From: Phoronis australis
Taxonomy: Eukaryota; Phoronida; Phoronidae
Length of the DNA stretch: 62,000 bases
Assembly (NCBI GenBank): GCA_002633005.1
Contig: NMRA01000749.1
Coordinates: 1 to 62,000 of the forward strand
Direction: 5' to 3'
Of this stretch, positions 46,451 through 57,400 are shown one piece after another. Each line of letters starts with the position of its first letter. Position 1 is the first letter of the stretch. The position numbers were made by a program, and so were the translations under genes. The notes beneath the pieces are model-generated. The model did not search any database. It was given only the letters and a program-made list of their open reading frames with translations, and was not told the DNA's origin.

Positions 46451-48940
46451 TCACTCCGTGCTTTATGTGGATTGAAGGAGGTTCCTGCATTTAAGTACAA
46501 GCATTACCTGGTGTGCATTCAGCTATACTGGGCAGTCTGATTGATGTTCTGACAATTTCTCCAAAAAGTAAACATTCCGTTCTGGCCATTTAATCACTTT
46601 CAGTGGCAGTCGCTTTGCTGTCCAAAGCTTACAAGGTTGCCTTTCAGTAGCTTGATCTTAGCGAACTTATAGGGCATTTATACCGATTCGGTCCCTTTGT
46701 CTATAGTGAAACTGTGGTGAATGCTATAGATCAAACATGATTGAAAAAGGCAACAGGTGCTGTAATAATTCTCTAGTTAAGTATATGTATTTTGTTATGT
46801 AGCTTCAGTTCAGCAGTTTTGCAGCAAAAGGGGCTTCTGCGATCTGGTTTAAGTCATTGTAAATATGTGTAGAGATAATATATTATAGAAAGGCCATTTT
46901 TTAAGATTCCAAGGATGGTTTACTTAATATGGTTCTTTTATTTTTTGTACACTGCCTTGCAGTAGTTTTGTCGATTCATATGACTTTGTCAAAGTTACGA
47001 AGAAAAAAAAAAAACAAACAGCTGATTTTTTTGCTCCAAAATTGAGATAATTTTCTTTGAAAACTTAAAAACTTCTCATTTAGGCAGTGGTAACTGTATG
47101 CATGCTTGTAAATTATAAATAATTGTCTTCAATTCTTTCTCAATATTTATTCCAAGATTAACAACGCACCTCCTGAAGTTGAAATTACAAATCTCTCACA
47201 CTGCCCGTGGTATACAAGAGGACATATAATGATCTACAATACAGTCTAACCGTATTTCAATAAATCTGGTGAATAGCTTGCTTGTGAAAGTATGCCTGAT
47301 GAATCACAAGCCAACTGTGTTGTTTTTAAATGGTATTAAAATACCATTTGGTGTCGTCAAACTTCCATAACAGCGAATGTTTTAGAAAGGCTACGGGAAG
47401 GTGTGCCGTAACACAGTTAAGACGATAGATGTGTTCTGCTGCATTGAGATGTGCTCACAGTTTCTTAACTATTTACTTGCAAAATGAAAATTTTAATTTC
47501 TTCAATGCAAACCAAAACTGGTGAAACTCCATACAAGACGTTAAAACATTCAGTGAAGTGAAGATATTACAGTACTTATCTACACACGTGCATATGTGCT
47601 ACCTTTCATTACCATCTGTACAAATGAGTGTCCACTGAGTCAGTCCTATTTTACCATCGAGTGTACCTACAAACACATCTAACTAACTTAATATTAAAAA
47701 ACTCCAAAATGGTGCAATGGATCAACAATAGCATATAAATTGCATGAAAATATATCTCATTCAGTAATGGAAAACTGTACACTTTATATATATTCTTAAT
47801 ATAACATTATATACACAGATTTTAATAAAGTCAACAATGAGCAATCAATGCAAGCAAGAAATAAGTTTTCTACTAAGTTGGTAAAATTAGTAAACACTGT
47901 GTTGAAGGCAAGAAAATGTAATGGTGACAGATGCCGTTTCAAACACAACACAATGTTAATCGGACTTAACCTCACTTATGGTCAAGGTTCTTAGAACACA
48001 AAATGGCGAAATAGTTAAAACTATTTTTTTGAAAAATTTCAAGAAAAATGAATGGGAAGAACACTATTTCATCATTTACACAGTTTACAGGACGAAAATT
48101 TGCACATTTTTGGCAATTATAGTTCTAATTTCAGGAAACTACCCCATTTGGTAACAGACCGGCTGCTCACATACATTCGTGAGCACAGTGTCTCGTCTCC
48201 AAGTAGATTTTTTGTCAACAGACGCGAAAGTCAAGTTCGTTTTTTCAAGGTCTGCCTACAAGATATCCACATCTAAACTGCAAATTACTCAACATAGCAC
48301 GCAATGGTTACTTGCTCTCTGAAGAGGTAGATATAACAAAATACACTCCATGGGGTGACATCTGGTGACATTAAAGAGGAGTGACTTAGGTGAAATTAAA
48401 TTAAAAGAATATTGAAAATTGGTGACGAAGATGGTGATGAATGATCATAACGAAGATGAGGCAAGGAAATGGATGAAGACGAGGACGATTACAATCATCA
48501 TGACAAGGCTAATGCAGGTGAAGACAGCGGTTATGATGATGATAAAGAGAGCCACGAATATAGAAACGGATGACGAAAAGGATAACATCTCGTGCAATAT
48601 ATGACTAGCCAACAGTGGAGAAGACCAACATTAAATCAATCAACATCATACAATGCTGTTGACAAAATCGATAGAGACAAAGGCTTGTACAACGGCGAAT
48701 TATTTCCATTGGCCTTTGAATAAAGAATTAAGGAAATGGAATAAAGACATGCAAAATAATTCAAAATATGTACATGCTCCATCTTTAAAACAAAATTTAA
48801 TTTGGAAGCCTATGTTTCATTCAAATTACCCTATAGCTTCTTAAAGGTCCTTTGCTAAGTTCCAATGTTCAAATCACAGACTGTGGGTCAAGGTGGGCAG
48901 TTTCTGGTAACTGATGAGTTGTGATCTCCTCACATGGAAT
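46451..48940. other. Intergenic region between the convergent ATRX and kelch genes
   Basis: AT-rich, with long non-coding runs likely to be 3' UTR of one or both genes. A GAT/GAC-rich stretch at 48420-48600 gives only short frames. No RNA gene recognised. Confidence 0.4.
47259..47264 (+). terminator. Candidate ATRX polyadenylation signal
   Basis: AATAAA about 1.84 kb after the ATRX stop, in the convergent intergenic region. An ATTAAA near 45764 is an alternative. No transcript end can be confirmed from sequence. Confidence 0.3.
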
Positions 48941-49645
48941 TTTTCTGCACCCACAAAAACTTTGTGGTCGGTCCGTCTGTCATTATCCTTTCTCGTCCAT
49001 CAATTATCTCAAGAACCACTAGGTAGATCATGATAAAATTTAGTATAGAGGTACTTGGCAAGGATGCACCTGCACCAGTCGATTTCCAGGCGGGTTTGGC
49101 AACATTGGCACCCCATGTTGGCCGCTTTAGTTTTCGACAAGCCATTCCTTGTATGTTGGTTATCTCAATAACTGCTTCAGTGATCACTGACAATGAAAGT
49201 CGAGATAGAAGTATATTGCAAGAATGTGTCGGCAACAGTCAGTTTTTGGACGCTGGATTCAACTACTGTGGCACCCCATAAAATTTTGAAAAGACAGGTT
49301 GATTATCTCAAAAAGTGCTAGGCACAACTGGAAATTTGGGACAAAAATATATAGCAGGGATGGATGCATTGAAAGAAGACATTTTCGTTTTGATTCGACC
49401 ACCCTCTTAGCTACTTTAGACTTTGACAATATTGGACAAGACAACCTAGTTCTTGTCTGTCAATCATCCAAGTTCTTAACAGGTCATCCCAGAGATAATT
49501 TGTTTGCAAGTGTTGAATTTTACATTTTAACCTTTTTAATTAAAAAATTATGGGTCATGGGTTGGAGAAAAATGAAAAATATGGGCGGTGGGTACGAAAT
49601 AAAAGTGCCTTCCCCCCTCCCATTTGCTGGAACAGCCCTCAGTTA
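48940..49645 (-). repeat. Repeat copy related to 41017-41265 and to the TTATCTCAA...AAATTTAG family
   Basis: 49400-49642 is the reverse complement of 41017-41265 (shared GGCTGTTCCAGCAAAT end, CATGACCCATAATTTTTTAA, GACAGACAAGAACTAG blocks). 48975-49330 holds two units with a (G/A)TTATCTCAA...(AAATTTAGTATA/AAATTTGGGACA) pattern. Confidence 0.6.
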
Positions 49646-51409
49646 AAAACTAATTGATGTCTAAAATATTACACGCGCATGTATGCATACTCGTGTATTG
49701 TATGGTATATGTGTTGTTATGTACTGTGAGTAAATGGCCTCAAGTACAAAATATAAAATAAAACAATGCAATGGTGATCAGTCAACAAGAAAGTCACAAA
49801 ATTACCAGTCGATAAATGAATAGTTGACAAGAAATCTCAAATGACTCGAGAATGGTAACTTCTAGAACAAAATATTGAACCACTTCCTGTCGCTGTTGAT
49901 GAGTTGTTTTCGTGCACCAAGTTTCAGAAAGATGCATCAAGGGGTGGCTGGGCCATTGGTCCGTAAAGATCAAAATTAAAAAAACAGCCACTGCAGCGCC
50001 ATCTTGTGTCCTATATAAACCAGAATCAGAAACCATCGAGCTATTGACAAAAATTGAGGCCTACAGCGTGGTCAATCAACAAGACAATGATCAGCCAACA
50101 GTCTTCAGAAAATCTAGAGAACTCTATAATCAAAGGTCACGGCAAGAAATAGATGATGATTTGATGTAAGGACACCAGCGAAAAATGGGAAGATTGTTGT
50201 CACAGCACAATCTTACGTCCGATTGCCACCACTAATAATACCGTAGGCACCAAGCTATTGAAAAGACACCTGTTGTGACTGTGTGAACTCCATGTAAATG
50301 AGAAATGTGACTTACAAACAGGCAAACAAACCAACCTTTATAACAGAGTAACATACTAGGCGAAAAAATAAATATTTCGCCCAGTAATAATATCGGAAAA
50401 TAGCACCACTTGTAACAGATGTAGAGCTTGACGAACACATCATTATGCGCATATCAATCATTTGCTCAATCTAATCGAACGAAAACTTCGAATTCACTGC
50501 CAACCCTGTCGTGCCAAAGGAAAGCAAGACAGACAGTCTTGCATTTCCATTGACCACCTTCTTACTGGCAACTTTTAACACAAATTATAAATCAGATTAC
50601 CCACTCTAACAAAATGCGCATCGAATGTTCAGTGCCATTATAGAAACCAATGTCCATCCCCAGCTTCAACAGATCATTCATGGCAGTCACAACTGAAATG
50701 AACTTTTGAAGAAAGCATCAGTTTTGACAGGGTTAGGAAACCCTTCCGAAATTGGAATGCTTCGTATCAATTACCTCGTCTCCTTTTAAGGGTAGAAAAC
50801 AACTGTTATCATGGCAAAGAAAATATCGAGATCTGTCAGTCAAATTTAATCAGCTAAGTTGACGGTTGACACGTCCAAGTCAAAAGAAGGAAGAGAACGC
50901 CTCACCCCCTCTTTAATGGCCACTTAGCACAGCACTGAATTCAAAACGACTGATGTCTGAAATAGTCTTATTTGAGTCAAAAACATAGAATCCCTAAGAC
51001 TTCTACTGGCAGCAAAACATTCCAGCATAAGAAAATAGACAAAAGCTACATTTGCTGCCCTGGAAGACATGTCTGTCAGCAGACATGACTCAAACAACTG
51101 AATGGGAACCAACAAGTACACACACGTTACTTGTCAACCAAACTGGCAGAATACCAATGAAGCACATGTTATGGGCATTCCCCTGAGCCTTCACCAAGGA
51201 ATGTTCACCACCAGAGGGCCTCGCTTCAACAAGCAGGTCAGCCGGGGTCAGGCCTGGACCATCACCAGTCAAACTGGGGTTGCCATGGTTAGTGCACCAC
51301 TCTATATGTAAGCCAGATGTCTGTGAGAATCTCTCTCTGACCGTTGAGACAAATGGCCCGTACTGCTTGAGCGCTGGTAGTGTAGACATGACCAACGCTT
51401 GTCGGCTAG
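49646..51409. other. Probable 3' UTR/downstream region of the kelch gene
   Basis: No gene recognised on either strand. Sequence downstream (lower coordinates) of the kelch stop at 51410-51412. Confidence 0.4.
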
Positions 51410-51472
51410 TCACATGGGCGAGGGTACATGAACGATACTGGCACCAGCGCGACCTGTGCACAGCGGCGCCAC
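51410..51472 (-). CDS. KLHL1/4/5-like terminal exon (copy A)
   Basis: 63 nt: [20 protein letters not shown] and TGA stop. Acceptor CTTTCACAG. It completes blade 6/1 closure; vertebrate KLHL5 ends ...APLCLGRAGACVVTVKL, so the last residues differ. Contiguous with the downstream intergenic sequence. Confidence 0.92.
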   Translation of the reverse strand: MAPLCTGRAGASIVHVPSPM

Positions 51473-54400
51473 CTGTGAAAGAGAGCAAAAATTGTTGTGA
51501 CGAGAAAATACACTTACAAATGACTGCAGCTGACGACTCATTCAGTTTGGCGTAGAGCCAGTTTTTGACCATATAACTGATAAAATCATCGTTCTTAGTT
51601 ATCTGAATAACATTTAAGTTTTTGTGCTAACCTGATAAAATAGACAAAAGAGTAGTATTCAGAAAAACAATATCATAATGGTGAACAATTGCCACACTTG
51701 ATTAAACCAATCACCTAACAATTAAAAAATTCTACTCTCAGCCAGTTGTATTCTAATGTCCACAGCTGCAAACAGATATGTTGCCAAGTGTGAGTTTGAA
51801 ATGGCAGAAAAAGAAAAAGACAATGCTTTCCATGAAGCAATCAAACCACAAAGGTCTTGGTATGAAATTAGCAAAATGGCCAATGCTACGTGCGCAGACT
51901 TAAGATATACCGGCAACAGTGTACATACAATTTCAATGATGAATATTGACAGCAAACAACATAAGTATGGGATAATATGACCCAGAATATTCCACATTCC
52001 AAGTAGAATTCACACTTAGAAAAGCTGATGGGGAAACCAATTTTCAGTCTGATCATCATTTTCCGTAAAGTGTGCCGTATTTTTTAAATGTCTGGAGATA
52101 AATGACTGGTTACCTTTGACCATTCATTCTGCTGGGGGTCATATGCCTCTACGTCACTCAGGTACTGCTGACCATCGTACCCGCCGCAGGCAAACAGTCT
52201 CTCCCCGAGACAGCAGACGCCGACTGCATCACGTGCTGAACTGATAGAGGAGATGACCGTCCACGAGTCGGTCAGGGGGTCGTATCTGGTAGAAAGAGAA
52301 ACAAACTGGNGTATGCCAGGTGTCTGTGAGAAACTCTCTCTGACCGTTGAGACAAATGGCCCGTACTGCTCGAGCGCTGGTAGTGTAGACACGACCAACG
52401 CTTGTCGGCTAGTCACATGGGTGAGGGTACATGAACGATACTGGCACCAGCGCGACCTGTGCACAGCGGCGCCACCTGTGAAAGAGAGCAAAAATTGTTG
52501 TGACGAGAAAATATACTTACAAATGACTGCAGCTGACGACTCATTCAGTTTGGCGTAGAGCCAGTTTTTGACCATATAACTGATAAAATCATCGTTCTTA
52601 GTTATCTGAATAACGTTTAAGTTTTTGTGCTAACCTGATACTATAAACAAAAGAGTAGTATTCAGAAAAAGCGATATAATAATGGTGAACAATTGCCACA
52701 CTTGATTAAACCAATCACCCAAAAATAATTAAACATTTCTACTGTCAGCCAGCTGTGTTCTAATGTCCACAGCTGCAAACAGATATGTTGCCAAGTGTGA
52801 GTTTGAAATGGCAGAAAAAGAAAAAAAACATGCTTTCCATGAAGCAATCAAACCACAAAGGTCTTGGTATGAAATTAGCAAAATGGCCATTGCTACGTGC
52901 GCAGACTTAAGATATACCTGCGACAGTGTACATACTATTTCAATGATGAATAATAAGAGCACACAACATACGTATGTGATAATATGGCCCAGAATATTCC
53001 ATATTCCAAGTAGAATTCACACTTAGAGAAGCTGATGGGGAAACCAATTTTCAGTCTGATCATCATTTTCCGTAAAGTGTGCCGTATTTTTTAAATGTCT
53101 GGAGATGAATGACTGGTTACCTTTGACCATTCATTCTGCTGGGGGTCGTATGCCTCTACGTCACTCAGGTACTGCTGACCATCGTACCCGCCGCAGGCAA
53201 ACAGTCTCTCCCCGAGACAGCAGACGCCGACTGCATCACGTGCTGAACTGATAGAGGAGATGACCGTCCACGAGTCGGTCAGGGGGTCGTATCTGGTAGA
53301 AAGAGAAACAAACTGGTATAAATGTGGTAAACACTGTACCCCTGAAGCAGGCGAGCAATGCAACAGTCACGGTTCAACAGAATGTAAATGATTTCTGCAG
53401 TGGATCTACCAATCTAAATGACTTCTGCGGCAAAAATGCTTTTCCCCGTCATTCTTGCACTGAGACGGAATGAGTGAACCCAAGTTGACAAAATCGTACA
53501 TCCACCCACCATTACACAAGATACTGATATTCTCCTAATACTGATATGGCATTTTAGCTATATTTTCATTAATACTTCCAATAAGAAAATAAGCATCAAT
53601 ATTAGCCTAGTGTATTTGCGCCACTAAGATACTGGCTTGAGTGCACACTTCTAAGGCCAGACTTCATACATAAACCAGCGATGTCTTTCGCTTAATATGT
53701 TACGAGGGACACGCCAATGTTCTCAGAAAGACCTCATATCAGTTGCAAAGCCAACTAAATAATTACACTTCCAATTGTTTTTTTATTAAGTTAAACTCTC
53801 TTGTCATTCAGTTCACGCTGACTAACTGTTCATGGATTGAAGTAATTACCTTTGCTGGTCAAAGAATTGAGATGTTTTTTAAAACATCTCAATTCTTAAA
53901 AGCTTACAAACAAAGCGTATTAAAAGCTGTTAATAGTCTTTAAGTTGCAATATTCGAAGACAAAGTCGCCGACTATTTTCAGCCGACAGTTTGGTTTAAG
54001 AAACTCAAAATTCTTATCCAGAGTTGTATACGACAGAAAAAAGCATTGTCATTCTACTTACAATGCACCAATAAAGGCTACAAGCTATGTCCACTAAAAG
54101 TATTCTTCAAGTTCTGAAAGCATTATTAATGGTTTAAGTTCTGTATTTTTTAGAAGAATGTCAAGAAAAAGGGAATTCATTACAACTCATCAGTTACGTC
54201 AACTAAAATGCAACAGTTTTATTCTATGACCTACCTCTCGACACACTCAAATCGACTACTTGATGGGTTGCTGGCTGGTGCGTCATGGCCGCCGACAGCG
54301 AACAGGAACCCATTGCACGTGCCCATACCAACGCCCCCTCGCCTCTTGGCCATCGGGGCACAGAAGACCCACCTGTTGGTGTGTGGGTCAAAACATTCAA

Positions 54401-57400
54401 CAGTACGTAGACAGGAACTGCCATCACGGCCACCAACAGCATAGAGTCTGGAAAAAACACATTACAACTAGGTTCAATTTTAGCTTAATATGAAGAAAAA
54501 TAAAACAAAAATTTCAGCTTCAAGTTGGCGGAGAGCCGAAATTATTAAGAAATATATGGCATCCAAACTATGAAGAATTATTAAACAATAAGAAGCCCAC
54601 AACAGATTCCCAGTAGTGTAAAATTTTGACGACTGATTTTTTTTGCTTTTCTATCACACCAGTGAAGTTCACTACAATTAATTTCACTGACTACAAATCG
54701 TGACACTATTATGTGACTCACTTTCCCTGAAGCACAGCTACGCCCACCGTGCTACGTGCAGTGTTCATTGGGGCTACGTAAGTCCACACTCGGGCCTGAG
54801 GGTCCCACCTCTCCACTGAGGTCAAGTACGACCAACCGTCATGACCTCCCACTGCATACATAGGACCCTGTAGCACACTGACACCTAGTGGCAGAATAAT
54901 TTAACTTGTATGATAAAATTCGAAGATGACTTAAAATATCTTTCAATGAATGACCGTAAAGATACAAAACACAAGTTCAGAGGCCAAGAACTCCAATTTT
55001 AAAACTAGTACTTGCAAGCTCATAAACTGCAACACTGGTGTCAAAAATGTAGATGTTTGCAATTAAATTTAAGACAGTATTGCAATATAAGCATGGTATT
55101 CCTCAGCACTCCCTTGATCAGGACTGTGTTTATCATCTATACCCTCATGAGCTCATGAGAAAGTGCTGTAATTCAATTTGCGTTACGTGCTTTAGTTTTC
55201 AGCATTTCCTTCATCATTATGTCCAGACCTAGTTTAATCAAATCAGTTCAATTTAAGATCATGTACACAGGAAAACTGTGACAATACAGTTATCAGGGAA
55301 TCATTTACAATTTTAACACGTAAATCATGAAATGTACTGAACTGGTCTCAAAATTGTCGTGATAACAACTGGTTTGTACCATCAGAAGGAAATGACCATT
55401 ACACACAACTGTAATGATGTGGTCCAAGTTTTAAAGAATGACCAACACTACCTAAGTTTACACCTTTTTGTCACACCTTTAGTTGTCAGTATTCTGAATC
55501 ATCTGGTGATGGGAGTCATTTATGGTACAGAAAAATGACTTCAGTCACATTTTGAATGATTGACTAATCTGCTTACTATCTGCATTGTAGCAGCTGGTTA
55601 AGACAGCAAGAAGAAACTGTCCCTTTAAATTTCAACAAAATAATTTAAAAAATCAATAGTTTGCTACACAAAATGACAAATTCATTGATAAGTTAATCAG
55701 TCATCATTCGAAATAACTAGAACATAACAAAATCAAAGGTCACAAAATTACCTAGTCCATGTCTGTGAGTGGCCATGGCTGGCATTGTTGACCATGTCTT
55801 TTTTCTCGGGTCCCAGCACTCTACTGAATTCAAAGTCTTCAGGCCGTCACGGCCCCCAACTATGTATAGTTTATCATCTAGCACAGCCACCCCGAACTGT
55901 AACCTTCGACCCACCATGTGCGCTACCTGGGTCCACGTGTTAGTGCGCAAGTCATATTTTTCTATACTTGTACTTCCTACAAAGAAAATAACAGATAACA
56001 ACAAGAAAAACAATAACAAATAATAACGAACAACAAAAATGAATGAAATAGCGAATAACAAAAATTAACAACATAACGAATGAAAGCGCTTCGAGAAGCG
56101 ACACTTGGCAAATTAACAGAAGAGACGACGATGGAGATGATGACGAAGATGAAGAATATGACGACGATGGTGGCGATGATGAACAATACAACTAGTGATA
56201 ACATTCACAAGACAAACGGAGAGGCCAGAAATCAGTAAGTATAGGCTACAGTCTTGAGCGACACTTGGCGAAATTAACTGAAAAGATGACAACAGACGTG
56301 ATGACGAAGATGACGAACATGATGGCAATGGTGATGATGCTGAACAACATCATAACATTCACATGATGCACTTAGATGTCATAAATCAGCAAGAAATAGG
56401 CTACAGTCTTGTTCAATAGAAGCTACACCAACATCGATGCAGTAAGGGCGCTCAACAAAGGAACAGCGCTATCAGAAAATCTCCAATAGTTTGAAAAGTA
56501 GACGTCTAGCGAAAAATGGAAAATATCATCTGAAAGCCCGTTCAAAAATCTATCTAAATTGATGGTATCGCGGAATTCCGTAAATTTTTTTTCAAAAAAA
56601 ATTGAAATTTTGTGGTTTTTTTTAAGAAATTCAAAGTCAAATAACTCGAAAACGGTAAGTCTGAGAAAAAATTGTTAGAGGTCATTTGAAAAGGTCAACT
56701 TCAAAGAATCCACATGCAAAAATTCACGTCATTCTATCTACCCGTTTAAAATTGCACTCCAGCACGACTGAAAATGGGTCAACATGCGCCAGATCCGCTA
56801 TCTTGAAAGTGACTTCCGGTTAAACAAACTTTTATAATAGCCAATCAAATGAAAGAGACAGGTGACGAGATTGAAAATGATTGGTTCACCAATGTGCCCT
56901 CTACAGGAGAAAACGTTTTCGGCCAGATATCGAGGTGCGCATGCGCCATGGCCAATATTTCCGTCATCTTTGACCGGAAGTTAAGGATTTACTGTGCAGT
57001 TGTGGTACTTGTGTTCTGTAATAATCGTACCAAGTTTCAGCTCTGTACGTTGAAAAATGCAACCTCTTTGAGCATTTAAATCTGAAACCGTAAACAAAAT
57101 GGCCGCCACGTCCGCCATTTTCAATCCTATCATGACCAAAAACAATAGGCTTCCAGGACTTCCAGATCTACACGTTGTGTGCAAATTGCGACCTCTAGAG
57201 TGCGAACAAAAAAAAAAAAAAAACTTGATGGCAGAACAACATACTTGTCGGAATTCAAAGAATTCCGCCAAGTAAAAAACTTAGTGACAGAGCAACATAC
57301 TTGGTGAAATAACAACTCTGTGAATAGCAAAGCTTATAAAGTTTTCCTCCAACATCTGGTATGAAGGTTCAAATCCCACCATTGATTCAAACTCCACGAG

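Noticed and set aside
48420-48600. Acidic GAT/GAC/GAA-rich stretch that could be an exon
   Set aside because: Stops interrupt the acidic frame, and no splice sites or similarity support it; more likely a simple repeat.
51090-51572. 160-codon - strand frame
   Set aside because: Only 63 bases of it are the terminal kelch exon, and in a different frame; the rest has no similarity.
54224-54460. 78-codon - strand frame starting at a Met
   Set aside because: Shadow frame over kelch blades 4-5; the adjacent frame gives unambiguous kelch sequence bounded by splice sites.
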